Below, one piece after another: positions 16,304-24,507 of a DNA stretch of 35,764 nucleotides; position 1 is the stretch's first letter, and each line of letters opens with the position of its first letter. Below the pieces are notes generated by a model that did not search any database, was not told the origin of the DNA, and saw only the letters and a program-made list of their open reading frames with translations. Origin of the DNA: JAJXTN01 sp038230895 (GTDB taxonomy: Bacteria > Patescibacteriota > Saccharimonadia > Saccharimonadales > UBA4665); NCBI GenBank assembly GCA_038230895.1, contig JBBRMJ010000012.1:1-35764 (forward strand), written 5' to 3'. Position numbers and translations under genes: made by a program.

Positions 16304-16426
16304 AGCATAAGAGCCTTGCCTAAAACCCGGCGGGCACGGATAATGTAAGCTAGCTCCATTTATGCGCAAACAGTCAACACAAATCGTTCGTGTGGGCCGG
16401 CGATTACGTTCGTCGTGGTATTCGTC

Positions 16427-17689
16427 ATGAAATTACCTTGGCAGAAAGCCAGCGCGCCAGCTAGTAGTTCCGCATCCGTCAAAGGCCTCAGCGACAGCCG
16501 TTTGCGTTTTGAGGTGATTATCAACAGCATCGAGGACGGGGTCATTCTCTTCGACAACCAAGGTGTCATCCAGTCATATAACCCCGGTGCGGCTGCCATC
16601 TGCGGCTGGCCAGTCGATGAGGCCACCGGTATCGATATTGGTAATGTTATGCAGCTGGCGAACGATAAAGGCGAGCTCGTCGACAAAGCTGTCAGTCCTT
16701 TTACGCAGATCTTTGCCACCGGGCAGACGATTCATGACAACAAGGCCATCCTGCTGAACCGCGAGAAGAAGCAGGCACCCATCAGTCTCAGCATCACGCC
16801 GCTGTTTAATGACTTACAGCAGGTTAATGCCGCCGTCGTGGTTTTCCGTGATGTCAGTGAGCAACGGGCGGAAGAGAAGCAGCGCGCCGACTTCATTAGC
16901 ACGGCCAGTCATGAGATGCGCACTCCAGTTGCAGCCATTGAGGGCTATCTGGCATTAGCGCTGAATGATAAGGTCTCGACCATCGACAATCGGGCCCGCG
17001 ACTACCTAGAAAAGGCCCACGCATCGACACAACACCTTGGTCAATTATTCCAGGATCTTCTGACCAGCGCCAAAGCCGAGGATGGCCGCTTGACCAGCCA
17101 CCCAGGCGTCGTAGAATTGGGCGCGTTCCTGGAACAGCTCACCAATGACCTCCGCTTCGTCGGCGAGAAAAAAGGCCTCTTCGTTGACTTCGTGGCCGGG
17201 AGTAGTGGCACCATCAATGCCAGCCATGAAGCTGGTGGCGAGCGGGTCATCCGACCCCTCTACTATGTCTTTGCCGATGCTGACCGCTTGCGTGAAGTCG
17301 TCACCAATCTCTTCGACAATGCTGTCAAGTACACCCCCGAGGGCAAAGTCAGTCTTGGCATCACTGGTGATGGCCAAGTCGTACAGTGTTCGGTCAAAGA
17401 TACCGGTCCAGGTATACCAGCTGAAGACCTGCCTCACTTATTTCAGAAATTCTACCGCGTTGACAATTCGGCGACCCGCACGATTGGTGGCACGGGTTTG
17501 GGGCTGTTTATCTGCCGCAAGATTATTGAGCTTTACAATGGCCGGATCTGGGTGGAGAGTGAAGTCGGCAAGGGCAGTAGTTTCTATATCAACCTGCCAC
17601 GCCTTTCGACTGAAAAAGCGGCTGAACTCCAGGCCAGTGCCCAGAATTCTACCGATTTAAAGCCAATTAATTCTTTGGCATCATCGTGA
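16427..17689 (+). CDS. Soluble PAS histidine kinase
   Basis: The 420-aa kinase has no membrane segment. A PAS domain lies at about residues 27-142 (INSIEDGVILFDNQGVIQSYN). HisKA has the phospho-acceptor His162 in STASHEMRTP. The ATPase domain shows the N box (VVTNLFDNAVKYT), G1 (DTGPGIP), the F box (LFQKFYRVD) and G2 (GGTGLGLFICRKI). An in-frame GTG at 16415 is an alternative start; the ATG is preferred. It is followed after 56 bp by the response regulator at 17746, its likely partner. It presumably senses a cytoplasmic cue through PAS. Confidence 0.93.
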   Translation: MKLPWQKASAPASSSASVKGLSDSRLRFEVIINSIEDGVILFDNQGVIQSYNPGAAAICGWPVDEATGIDIGNVMQLANDKGELVDKAVSPFTQIFATGQTIHDNKAILLNREKKQAPISLSITPLFNDLQQVNAAVVVFRDVSEQRAEEKQRADFISTASHEMRTPVAAIEGYLALALNDKVSTIDNRARDYLEKAHASTQHLGQLFQDLLTSAKAEDGRLTSHPGVVELGAFLEQLTNDLRFVGEKKGLFVDFVAGSSGTINASHEAGGERVIRPLYYVFADADRLREVVTNLFDNAVKYTPEGKVSLGITGDGQVVQCSVKDTGPGIPAEDLPHLFQKFYRVDNSATRTIGGTGLGLFICRKIIELYNGRIWVESEVGKGSSFYINLPRLSTEKAAELQASAQNSTDLKPINSLASS

Positions 17690-17745
17690 TACAATGAGAC
17701 TATATTTATAACCATAAGCAAATAACAGGGTAGGGATACAATTCC

Positions 17746-18996
17746 ATGGCAAAAATCATGCTGGTCGAGGACGATAATAATCTCCGCGAGATTTATGAAG
17801 CCCGTCTACAAGCTGAAGGTTACACGCTCGTCGCAGCCAAGGACGGTGAAGAAGCCCTGGTCATGGCTAAGAATGAGAAGCCAGATTTAGTCATTTCCGA
17901 TGTTATGATGCCCAAAATTAGTGGTTTCGAGATGCTCGATATCTTGCGCAACACCGAAGGATTGAAAGACGTGAAGGTTATCATGTTGACAGCCCTCGGC
18001 CAAAGTGATGACCAGCAGCGGGCCGATCGTCTCGGTGCTGACCGCTACCTCGTCAAATCACAGGTCACGCTCGAAGACATTGTCAAAGTCGCGCACGATC
18101 TATTACAGGACAGCCCAGCCGTCCCAGAGGTACCAGCTGCCGTAGCCGAAGCCACCCCTCCAGCGCCCGCAGAAGCAGTTGCTGCTGTGACGCCAACCCC
18201 TCCACCAGCCGCGCCTGAACCCCTTGTTGCTGCCATCCCGACTCCTGCGCCAGTTCCCGTAGCAACCCTACCAGCAGCCCCAGAGCCAGCAATGCCCATC
18301 ATGCCAATTGCAACCGATCCAATCGCGCCTTCAATGGTGAGCGCTGCACCGGCTGCTGCCATGGCTAGTACTGATGCCGTCACAAATGATACTGCCCAAA
18401 CCACCGACCAAGAAGCCACGACCGTCGAAGCACAAATCGCTGATTTCGTGCAAGGCGCCAGTAGCGAGGCTCCAGCTCCGGTTGGTACAGCCCCAGTTAC
18501 GCCAGAAGCTGCTATGACCGCTGCCAACACTGCAGACGATAATCTCATGGCCCAAGCGGTAACAGATTTAGCCGCGAGCACCGCACCAACACCAGAGCCA
18601 GCTCCAGTCGCCATAGCCATTACTCCTGCCGCGAGTGCCACCCCAGCCGCTGTTGTAGAGGAAACTGCCCCAGTTACACCAGAAGCCGTACCCGATCCTG
18701 TCGTAACTGGCAGTGTGCCCATTGCGCACAAAAAAATCATCACGCCGCTCGACAGCGAACCAAAACAAGATCTCAACACCTTACTCGCGCTTGAAGAAGC
18801 CAAAGAGGCCGCCGCCGCGCCAACAGCACCACCGACTGCAGTTATTGCCAGCAACGACTCAGCTCCCCAAGCACAACCACTCGGCATGGCAGCTGCTCCA
18901 GCTGAGACACCACCGCCTGCCGCCAGCCCCGTTGCTGCCCCACCAGTTGTCCCTGCGCCAAATAATCCTCTAGACCCCAATAGCATCGCGCTCTAA
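17746..18996 (+). CDS. Response regulator with long Ala/Pro-rich tail and no output domain
   Basis: The first 120 residues form a complete REC domain: VEDDN at the N-terminus, phospho-acceptor Asp52 (ISDVMMP), Thr82 (MLTAL) and Lys104 (YLVKSQ). The remaining roughly 295 residues are almost entirely Ala, Pro, Val, Thr and Glu, with a short charged segment (AHKKIITPLDSEPKQDLNTLLALEEAKEA in outline) near residue 330-355. There is no DNA-binding or enzyme domain. The tail is probably disordered and may serve as a tether or interaction surface. The gene follows the soluble kinase at 16427 and starts with a TACAAT region and a purine-rich ribosome site. Confidence 0.9.
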   Translation: MAKIMLVEDDNNLREIYEARLQAEGYTLVAAKDGEEALVMAKNEKPDLVISDVMMPKISGFEMLDILRNTEGLKDVKVIMLTALGQSDDQQRADRLGADRYLVKSQVTLEDIVKVAHDLLQDSPAVPEVPAAVAEATPPAPAEAVAAVTPTPPPAAPEPLVAAIPTPAPVPVATLPAAPEPAMPIMPIATDPIAPSMVSAAPAAAMASTDAVTNDTAQTTDQEATTVEAQIADFVQGASSEAPAPVGTAPVTPEAAMTAANTADDNLMAQAVTDLAASTAPTPEPAPVAIAITPAASATPAAVVEETAPVTPEAVPDPVVTGSVPIAHKKIITPLDSEPKQDLNTLLALEEAKEAAAAPTAPPTAVIASNDSAPQAQPLGMAAAPAETPPPAASPVAAPPVVPAPNNPLDPNSIAL

Positions 18997-19029
18997 AAAC
19001 CCATAGGTGACGGATACCCTGGTTCACGG

Positions 19030-19035
19030 TAAGCT
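19030..19035 (+). promoter_or_regulatory. -10 element of the pseudouridine synthase gene (leaderless)
   Basis: TAAGCT lies 6 nt before the ATG at 19042. Confidence 0.4.
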
Positions 19036-19041
19036 GTAACT

Positions 19042-19701
19042 ATGCGTATCAACAAATTCGTCGCCCTCGCCAGTGGAATCAGCCGCCGAGCCGCCGACGC
19101 GGCGATTACGAGCGGGCGCGTCACTATCAATGGCGCCCAGCCTGCAGTCGGCCAGACTGTCAAAACAACCGATACGCTCACTCTCGACGGTCAACCCCTA
19201 CGGGCGCCAGCACTAACCACCACGATCATGTTTAATAAGCCATATGGTTATGTATGCTCACGTGAGGGCCAGGGAAGTTCGACCATTTATGAGCTGTTAT
19301 CAGCCGAATACCATGCCTTAAAACCAGTTGGCCGTTTAGACCGCAATTCCACCGGCCTACTGCTCCTCACCAACGACGGGGAACTGGCAAACCAACTGAC
19401 ACACCCCCGTTACGCCAAAACCAAAATTTACGAAGTCACACTGCGGCAGCACCTCGAACCCCTCCATCAGCAGGTCATCAATGACCGCGGCATCATGCTG
19501 GAAGATGGATTGAGCAAACTGAATCTAGAGAAGTTAAATGACGGCGCGACACACTTCCGCGTCACCATGCAGGAAGGCCGCAACCGCCAAATCCGGCGCA
19601 CGTTTGCCGCCCTCGGCTACACCGTCACCAAACTCCACCGCACCCACTTTGGCACGTACGCCCTTGGCGATTTGCCAAGCGGCAAGTCCATACCCATCTA
19701 A
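19042..19701 (+). CDS. RsuA/RluB-family rRNA pseudouridine synthase
   Basis: The 219-aa enzyme isomerises a specific uridine in ribosomal RNA. It has an N-terminal S4 RNA-binding domain (residues 1-50, RINKFVALASGISRRAADAAI...GRVTING) and a catalytic domain with the essential Asp in PVGRLDRNSTGLLLLTNDG. The C-terminal EGRNRQIRRTFAALGYTVTKLHRTHFG is typical of the RsuA/RluB/RluE/RluF group. Whether the target is in 16S (RsuA) or 23S (RluB, position 2605) is not resolvable here. It sits in a translation-related run with der and pth. Confidence 0.93.
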   Translation: MRINKFVALASGISRRAADAAITSGRVTINGAQPAVGQTVKTTDTLTLDGQPLRAPALTTTIMFNKPYGYVCSREGQGSSTIYELLSAEYHALKPVGRLDRNSTGLLLLTNDGELANQLTHPRYAKTKIYEVTLRQHLEPLHQQVINDRGIMLEDGLSKLNLEKLNDGATHFRVTMQEGRNRQIRRTFAALGYTVTKLHRTHFGTYALGDLPSGKSIPI

Positions 19702-19718
19702 AAAATCTTACATTATTT

Positions 19719-19746
19719 TTGTCAATGGCCTCTCATCTGTTACAAT
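19719..19746 (+). promoter_or_regulatory. Promoter of der (leaderless)
   Basis: TTGTCA (19719-19724), 16 bp, TACAAT (19741-19746). The -10 box ends 7 nt before the der ATG. This decides the start at 19754 rather than any upstream in-frame codon. Confidence 0.65.
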
Positions 19747-19753
19747 AGAACTA

Positions 19754-21121
19754 ATGAGCAAAAAATTACCAATCGTCGCGATCGTCGGCCGGGCCAATGT
19801 GGGCAAGTCCAGTCTCTTCAACGCAATCTTAGATCGCCGCGAGGCGATCGTAGCCCGCGAGGCCGGTACGACCCGTGACAGCATCATGGCCAAAGCGGCG
19901 TATGGTGACCAGCACTTCTGGCTCGTGGACACAGCTGGCATGAAAAATCCAGAAGATGACTTCGAGTTTACGATTCAGGAACAGATTATCCAGGCTGCTG
20001 ACAGCGCTGATGTCATCTGGGTAATGGTCGAAGCCGACGTGCCAATCACCGAAGAGGATCGTCGGGTTGCGAAGATGGCGCTGAAGAGCCGCAAACCCGT
20101 CTTCCTGATCATCAACAAAGTCGACAAAGCTCATGGTGCCGACCTTGGTAGCTTCGATAGACTGGGCATTAAGCCCATCATCTGGACCTCCACTACCCAA
20201 GGGCGGGGAATCGAACAACTCCTTGAGACGCTCATAAAGATTATCCCGAAGGCCACACTGGTTGAAGCTGATGACCGCTTGCATATTGCTATTCTCGGCC
20301 GGCCGAACGTCGGCAAGTCACAGCTTTTTAATAGCCTGGCGAAGAAACAGCAAGCTGTAGTCGCTGACCGAGCTGGCACCACTCGTGACATTAACCGAGC
20401 CGTTATTCGTTTCCAGGAGCGTGAAATCGAATTGATGGATACCGCTGGTATTCGTCGTTCTGGAAAAATTGGCCAGGGAATTGAGCACTTCAGCGTCCTG
20501 CGCACCCTCAGTGCTATCGAACAATCTGACATCTGTTTCCTGTTGATAGATGTCAATGAAATCAGCGTCCAACTCGACCAAAAAATCGCCGGAATGGTCA
20601 AAGAGGCAGGCAAGGGCTTGGTCCTCGTGGTCAGCAAGTGGGATAGCGCCGAAGAAAAGGATGCCTTCACCCGCGATGATCTGGCACCAAAAGTTATCAA
20701 TGAGTTCCAATTCGTACCTTGGGCGCCACTCATCTTCACCAGTGCCATCACTGGACAGAACGTCACAAAACTGTTCGACCTGGCTATCGAGATCAGCGGC
20801 GAACGTCACAAACAACTCGTTACCAGCGACCTCAACAAGTGGCTACGCCAGGCCGTCGACATGCACCCACCAGCTGGGCTCAAGAACCGCTCACCGAAGT
20901 TAAATTACATGGTTCAAGAGGATGATAACCCGACGCCAGCCTTCAAAGTCTTCGGTAGCCACACCAAATTCCTGCACTGGAGCTACAAACGTTATCTGGA
21001 ACGCTCGCTGCGCGAAAAATACGGCTTTGGCGGCACCGCCGTTCAGCTCTGGTTCATCGAAAAGCACATCACCCACAAGCACGGCGAGTCACCGTCCTTT
21101 GTCCCCAAGGACCAACGCTAA
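19754..21121 (+). CDS. der: Ribosome-associated tandem GTPase Der (EngA)
   Basis: The 455-aa GTPase has two G domains and a C-terminal KH-like domain; it assists late assembly of the 50S subunit. The first domain shows GRANVGKSS, DTAG and NKVD; the second shows GRPNVGKSQ, DTAG and SKWD (Ser in place of the usual Asn of G4). The KH-like domain ends with GFGGTAVQLWF. The frame extends further upstream to 19538, but that part lies within the pseudouridine synthase gene. The stop overlaps the pth start (TAATG), so the two are co-translated. Confidence 0.96.
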   Translation: MSKKLPIVAIVGRANVGKSSLFNAILDRREAIVAREAGTTRDSIMAKAAYGDQHFWLVDTAGMKNPEDDFEFTIQEQIIQAADSADVIWVMVEADVPITEEDRRVAKMALKSRKPVFLIINKVDKAHGADLGSFDRLGIKPIIWTSTTQGRGIEQLLETLIKIIPKATLVEADDRLHIAILGRPNVGKSQLFNSLAKKQQAVVADRAGTTRDINRAVIRFQEREIELMDTAGIRRSGKIGQGIEHFSVLRTLSAIEQSDICFLLIDVNEISVQLDQKIAGMVKEAGKGLVLVVSKWDSAEEKDAFTRDDLAPKVINEFQFVPWAPLIFTSAITGQNVTKLFDLAIEISGERHKQLVTSDLNKWLRQAVDMHPPAGLKNRSPKLNYMVQEDDNPTPAFKVFGSHTKFLHWSYKRYLERSLREKYGFGGTAVQLWFIEKHITHKHGESPSFVPKDQR

Positions 21122-21762
21122 TGGCTTGGCTACAGAAACGACCACAGATTGGCGACAGCATTCAGTTCTACAGTATGGGCCTCAACAAGACCAAACTCAT
21201 CGTTGGACTTGGCAATCCCGGCAAAGAGTATGTTCAGACACGTCACAACATTGGTTTTGACGCCCTGGACGCCTTTGTGGCAACGACTGACGAGATGGAG
21301 CCTTGGGTGGCTAAAAAGGACCTGAAATGCCTCCTGAGCACTGGTCGGCTCGGCAATACGAGAGTTATGGCCATCAAACCGACGACATTTATGAACCTCA
21401 GCGGGGAAGCCGTGGACGCCGTAATATCGTTTTATAAGATAGCGCCGGCCAATATCATCGTGCTCCACGACGAGCTGGACATCGACTTCGGACAGATTCG
21501 GTTACGGACTGGTGGCACGAGTGCTGGTCATAACGGTTTGAAATCAATTATCGGTAAGCTCGGCGAGGGCTTTGACCGTGCTCGTATCGGCATCGGTCCG
21601 AAGACACCCCTCAAGATGGACAGCGCCGACTTCGTACTCCAGAAGTTCTCAACAGAGCAGCAGGCCGATATCACCAATCTCTACCGCGAAATCAACGCCA
21701 TCCTCAACGAATACATCTTCGGCGACCAACTCCCCCAGGACACCCGCAGCTTCCTAGTCTAG
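21121..21762 (+). CDS. pth: Peptidyl-tRNA hydrolase
   Basis: Pth frees tRNA from peptidyl-tRNAs that drop off the ribosome. The catalytic and substrate residues are visible: Asn in VGLGNPG, the catalytic His in TRHNIGF, Asn in TTFMNLSG, Asp in LHDELD and Asn in SAGHNGLKS. It has 213 aa. The fold begins at NKTKLIVGLGNPG, so about 20 residues precede the usual family N-terminus; an internal Met at residue 19 is an alternative start, but the TAATG overlap with der favours 21121. Its 3' end overlaps the convergent methyltransferase gene by 9 bp. Confidence 0.95.
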   Translation: MAWLQKRPQIGDSIQFYSMGLNKTKLIVGLGNPGKEYVQTRHNIGFDALDAFVATTDEMEPWVAKKDLKCLLSTGRLGNTRVMAIKPTTFMNLSGEAVDAVISFYKIAPANIIVLHDELDIDFGQIRLRTGGTSAGHNGLKSIIGKLGEGFDRARIGIGPKTPLKMDSADFVLQKFSTEQQADITNLYREINAILNEYIFGDQLPQDTRSFLV

Positions 21763-22350
21763 GTTAGCGGGCTTTCGTGCGATCAGTGTGGCTAACTCAA
21801 TCTCACGCAGATGCCCATTAATAACCACTGACCAGGGTCGGATTTCGCTGGGGATTATTTGCCAATTAGCTGCCCGATATGACTCAGTTAGCTGCTCTTG
21901 ATCGATGTAATGCAATCGACGATCGGCATACGCTGTTGGTAAGTAACCACTAACTGCATGGAAACCACGTGGAATGGTGGCTCTCCGAGCGCTCGCTAAT
22001 ACGGCAGCACCGACAGCTTCAGACAAAAGATGTAACACTTCATTCACCATCACTATGCCAGCTGGCTGACGGTATTTATACGTACGTATGTCGCTATTCA
22101 CATAGCTACAGTTTTCAATACCGGCCTGGCTTGTCAGTAGCTGGGCTGCAGCTATTTCATCAGCTCGATTATTGACTCCCACTACTGTATGCCCGAGTTT
22201 AGCTATGTAGCGACTGTTGCGTCCCGTACCACAACCCAGATCGACTATTGGCTGTTCAATCCATTCCTCGCGCAAACTTTCGCCAAATTCCCGAATGAAC
22301 GGGCTCGGAGGAAGATCAAATAATAATTCGGAGTTGGGAGATTTTTTCAT
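21754..22350 (-). CDS. Class I SAM-dependent methyltransferase
   Basis: The start at 22350 (MKKSPNSELLF) gives 198 aa. The frame runs open upstream to 22446 but crosses a strong hairpin and terminator, so the longer form is unlikely. Motif I is IVDLGCGTGRNSRYIAKLG, then VVGVNNRADEI (acidic residue replaced by Asn after the second strand) and VMVNEVLHLL. Overall it resembles TehB-like small methyltransferases. The substrate is unknown. A CATACT box on the minus strand (22362-22367) lies 11 nt before the ATG. Confidence 0.82.
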   Translation of the reverse strand: MKKSPNSELLFDLPPSPFIREFGESLREEWIEQPIVDLGCGTGRNSRYIAKLGHTVVGVNNRADEIAAAQLLTSQAGIENCSYVNSDIRTYKYRQPAGIVMVNEVLHLLSEAVGAAVLASARRATIPRGFHAVSGYLPTAYADRRLHYIDQEQLTESYRAANWQIIPSEIRPWSVVINGHLREIELATLIARKPANLD

Positions 22351-22370
22351 GTAGCGGCCTAAGTATGACA

Positions 22371-22411
22371 CAAAAATAGACCGACGAGAGGGGGTGGGCA
22401 CCGCTCGCCGG
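22371..22411 (-). terminator. Terminator of the candidate ncRNA
   Basis: On the minus strand an 8-bp stem (one G-U) is followed by TCTATTTTTG. It lies just upstream of the methyltransferase start and insulates it from the RNA. Confidence 0.55.
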
Positions 22412-22756
22412 CCTATTTCTGGCGAGAACCGAAGTTCTCGCCTCACCCTTCAACCCACCCCAGCGAAGCATCGATGTCTATAAATATAAGGACTCGTGCA
22501 AGCTCCCGGAGGAGCAACCATTTAGGCTCACTTTGAAATTGGGGACCCCTATAGCCGTGAACGGCTAGGGGGATCAGTTAAAGGGGTTAGTATGCTTTAG
22601 AGCGTTTCCGGAAATCCGAAGTGCCAAAGATAAGTGGAGGGTAACAACTTATGGCTGGCCGCTCTAAAACAATCTAACAAATACTCCCGACCGATAAAGG
22701 CCAGAAGCGTTAGAATGGGGTATAAGGTGCAAGAGCCATAATGAAATGACTCACGA
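22371..22756 (-). ncRNA. Candidate ~390-nt structured noncoding RNA
   Basis: A consensus minus-strand promoter (22763-22791) points into a region without a credible gene. The transcript would contain: a 14-bp pairing with a symmetric 5x5 internal loop (22586-22604 with 22660-22678); a nested hairpin ATAAGT/ACTTAT; a hairpin at 22546-22571 (TAGCCG/CGGCTA plus CCCC/GGGG); GCTCC/GGAGC around 22502; a 9-bp stem with a C(UUCG)G loop (22421-22442); and a final stem (22381-22388 with 22404-22411) followed by TCTATTTTT, a good terminator. Its size suggests RNase P RNA or tmRNA, but I could not find the conserved segments of either. Family unknown. Confidence 0.6.
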
Positions 22757-22762
22757 TTTGCT

Positions 22763-22791
22763 ATTTTAGCAAACAAATGCCCTAATGTCAA
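22763..22791 (-). promoter_or_regulatory. Strong promoter of the candidate ncRNA
   Basis: On the minus strand: TTGACA, 17 bp, TAAAAT. It has the full -35 consensus and optimal spacing, the best match in the window along with the one at 26972. Confidence 0.7.
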
Positions 22792-22905
22792 TACTTTAAA
22801 ATGATTCTGCATGATGTGCAATATGTTTACGCTTATCTGTTATGACAGCGTTGGCATAATCATTAAATATATCTTAATTTTGGCTCAGCGCATTCAAGCC
22901 CTGAC

Positions 22906-22911
22906 TATACT
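22906..22911 (+). promoter_or_regulatory. -10 element of dprA (leaderless)
   Basis: TATACT lies 7 nt before the ATG at 22919. It decides the start against the in-frame ATGs from 22811 onward, whose extra 36 residues are not DprA-like. Confidence 0.6.
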
Positions 22912-22918
22912 TATCGCT

Positions 22919-23782
22919 ATGGAAATCAATCGATTAACCAAGCGTTCGGCCGACTATCCACCGATGCTCAAACAGATAGCCGGACCTCCAAAACAGCTTT
23001 TCCACCGCGGTGCTCCACTCGCAGAATTACTCCGTCGGCCGCGACTCGCAATTGTCGGCAGTCGCAGCGTCACAAGATATGGGCGACAGGTCACCGAACA
23101 GTTGGCTCATGAGCTGGCCGAACAGGGAATTGTCATCATCAGCGGTCTGGCTTTGGGAGTTGACGCAATAGCCCACCAAGCTGCGCTCGACGCTGGTGGC
23201 TTAACAATCGCGGTTTTGCCAAGCACAGTTAGCCAGCCCTATCCGTCCACCAATGCCCAACTGGCGAACGCCATACTGAACGGGAGTGGGGCAGTAGTCA
23301 GCGAATATGCTGATGATACGTATGCCTTTAAGTCCAACTTTGTCGCCCGCAATCGACTCGTAGCGGGGTTGGCTCAAGCAGTCTTGATCACCGAGGCAGC
23401 CGAGAAAAGCGGCAGCCTGCACACCGCCCGGTTCGCGCTCGAGCAGGGCAAGGATGTACTAGCTGTACCGGGCAACATCACCAGCCCAGCCTCGGTCGGC
23501 ACCAATAACCTCATCAAGCACGGTGCCACTCCCGTCACCAGCTACATCGATGTGCTCCATGCCCTCGGCCTCAAGCAGCACCGGACCAAACCACGCGATG
23601 TCAGAGGTCGAACTGCCAATGAACAACTGGTACTTGATCTATTAGTTCAGGGTATAAACGATGCAGCAGAATTGATCAGTCTGAGCGCTCTGAGCGTCAG
23701 CGATTTCAACCGAGTGCTCACCATGCTCGAGATTGGAGGTAAAATTCGGTCGCTTGGTAATAATATGTGGGGATTGTATTAG
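22919..23782 (+). CDS. dprA: DNA processing protein DprA (Smf)
   Basis: DprA binds incoming single-stranded DNA during natural transformation and loads RecA. The 287-aa protein has the Rossmann-like core with LAIVGSRSVTRYG, GIVIISGLALGVDAIAHQAAL, VSEY, NRLVAGLAQAVLITEA, SGSLHTARFALEQGKDVLAVPGN in outline, and SVGTNNLIKHGA. A C-terminal winged-helix (DML1-like) domain occupies about residues 225-287. The presence of pilin-type proteins in this window is compatible with DNA uptake, which CPR bacteria are thought to use. The start is set by the leaderless -10 box. Confidence 0.94.
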   Translation: MEINRLTKRSADYPPMLKQIAGPPKQLFHRGAPLAELLRRPRLAIVGSRSVTRYGRQVTEQLAHELAEQGIVIISGLALGVDAIAHQAALDAGGLTIAVLPSTVSQPYPSTNAQLANAILNGSGAVVSEYADDTYAFKSNFVARNRLVAGLAQAVLITEAAEKSGSLHTARFALEQGKDVLAVPGNITSPASVGTNNLIKHGATPVTSYIDVLHALGLKQHRTKPRDVRGRTANEQLVLDLLVQGINDAAELISLSALSVSDFNRVLTMLEIGGKIRSLGNNMWGLY

Positions 23783-23835
23783 ACTGACGTGGGGCTGGTA
23801 TGGAGATAGGCTGCCAAGCGTCACAGAGCTAGTGT

Positions 23836-23841
23836 TATGAT
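23836..23841 (+). promoter_or_regulatory. -10 element of the 57-aa gene (leaderless)
   Basis: TATGAT lies 6 nt before the ATG at 23848. Confidence 0.45.
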
Positions 23842-23847
23842 AGACCT

Positions 23848-24021
23848 ATGAAGCTTATGATTAGCATCGGTGTCATCGTCGTGGGAAGCCTTGGTGGCTG
23901 GCTGGGCGCTCTCATAAGCCATGGTAATTGGTTCAGCGTTTGGAGCATTCTCCTCAGCACCCTCGGGTCCTTCGCTGGCATCTGGGCCGGTTACAGAGCC
24001 GGCCAATACCTGGGGCTGTAA
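23848..24021 (+). CDS. Small two-helix membrane protein
   Basis: The 57-aa frame starts MKLMISIGVIVVGSLGG and has two hydrophobic helices (about residues 4-24 and 31-50) with Gly/Ala zipper-like spacing, joined by SHGNWFS. The family is unknown. It is preferred over a longer antisense frame in the same place because it has a -10 box 6 nt upstream, membrane-like composition and a terminator right after its stop. Confidence 0.65.
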   Translation: MKLMISIGVIVVGSLGGWLGALISHGNWFSVWSILLSTLGSFAGIWAGYRAGQYLGL

Positions 24022-24027
24022 ATAAAA

Positions 24028-24055
24028 ACAGCCCAAGGTTAGGGCTGTCTTTATA
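24028..24055. terminator. Bidirectional terminator between convergent small genes
   Basis: ACAGCCC and GGGCTGT form a 7-bp stem around AAGGTTA, with a T-rich tract on the plus side and five T residues on the minus side. It serves the gene ending at 24021 and the minus-strand gene ending at 24081. Confidence 0.75.
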
Positions 24056-24080
24056 GGCACTTTAAGTGTCTAATTCGTAA

Positions 24081-24320
24081 TTAGGACTCAGCGCCTCCAA
24101 GTATAGATCGGCCAACGCGAGCAATTAAACTTAGTGAACGCTGCTTACTATCCACAGTAACTTCAGCTGATGCTGCGGCAGCATCTATTTGTGGTGCTAC
24201 ATCTGAAGTAGGAGGCGCTTGTTGCGCACTAGCTTCTAGCTCCACTAAACGTTGCATCTCGATTCCTCGAGCCCTAATTTCCCCGGCATGGTGATGAAAG
24301 GGACTACTTTGATTTGTCAT
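24081..24320 (-). CDS. Small hydrophilic protein, unknown function
   Basis: The 79-aa protein (MTNQSSPFHHHAGEIRARGIE...) has an amphipathic N-terminal half and an Ala/Glu/Ser-rich C-terminal half that ends in RVGRSILGGAES. There is no membrane segment and no recognised family. It is supported by an excellent Shine-Dalgarno, AAGGAG on the minus strand (24327-24332), 6 nt before the ATG. It is isolated between two plus-strand genes, and a shared terminator lies beyond its stop. Confidence 0.65.
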   Translation of the reverse strand: MTNQSSPFHHHAGEIRARGIEMQRLVELEASAQQAPPTSDVAPQIDAAAASAEVTVDSKQRSLSLIARVGRSILGGAES

Positions 24321-24507
24321 ACTATACTCCTTACTCGCTCAGTAAATCCGCCTTTGACGGACAGCTTAGCTTTTTTATAATTATTACTCCATATTTATAC
24401 GCCTGATCGCCCCTGTTGTCAAGACAGACTTGTGACCTACATCACACTCTCGGGGGTTGCATAAGACCGATCGACCCTGTAAGCTTACGCTTTGCAACTA
24501 AAGGACG

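Noticed and set aside
18045..18986. A 313-aa open frame antisense to the response regulator tail.
   Set aside because: It is the mirror of the Ala/Pro-rich low-complexity coding region, where biased codons leave the complement open. It has no promoter or ribosome site.
19538..19753. An N-terminal extension of der by 72 residues.
   Set aside because: It lies within the pseudouridine synthase gene in another frame, and the der promoter with a -10 box 7 nt before the ATG at 19754 sets the start.
22351..22446. A 32-residue N-terminal extension of the methyltransferase.
   Set aside because: It crosses the terminator hairpin and T-run of the candidate ncRNA, and a -10 box sits just before the shorter start.
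22655..22680. Minus-strand GTTTTAGAGC, which resembles the start of a Cas9 CRISPR repeat.
   Set aside because: It occurs once, with no repeat-spacer array and no cas genes; it is one arm of the 14-bp stem of the candidate RNA.
22597..22821. A 74-aa minus-strand frame in the ncRNA region.
   Set aside because: It runs over the promoter and through the paired stems, and its composition is not convincing.
22811..22918. A 36-residue N-terminal extension of DprA.
   Set aside because: The extra residues are not DprA-like, and TATACT at 22906-22911 lies inside this stretch, 7 nt before the chosen ATG.
23821..24060. A 79-aa minus-strand frame over the small two-helix gene.
   Set aside because: The plus-strand frame has a leaderless -10 box, membrane-like composition and a terminator after it; the minus frame crosses that terminator and has no start signals.
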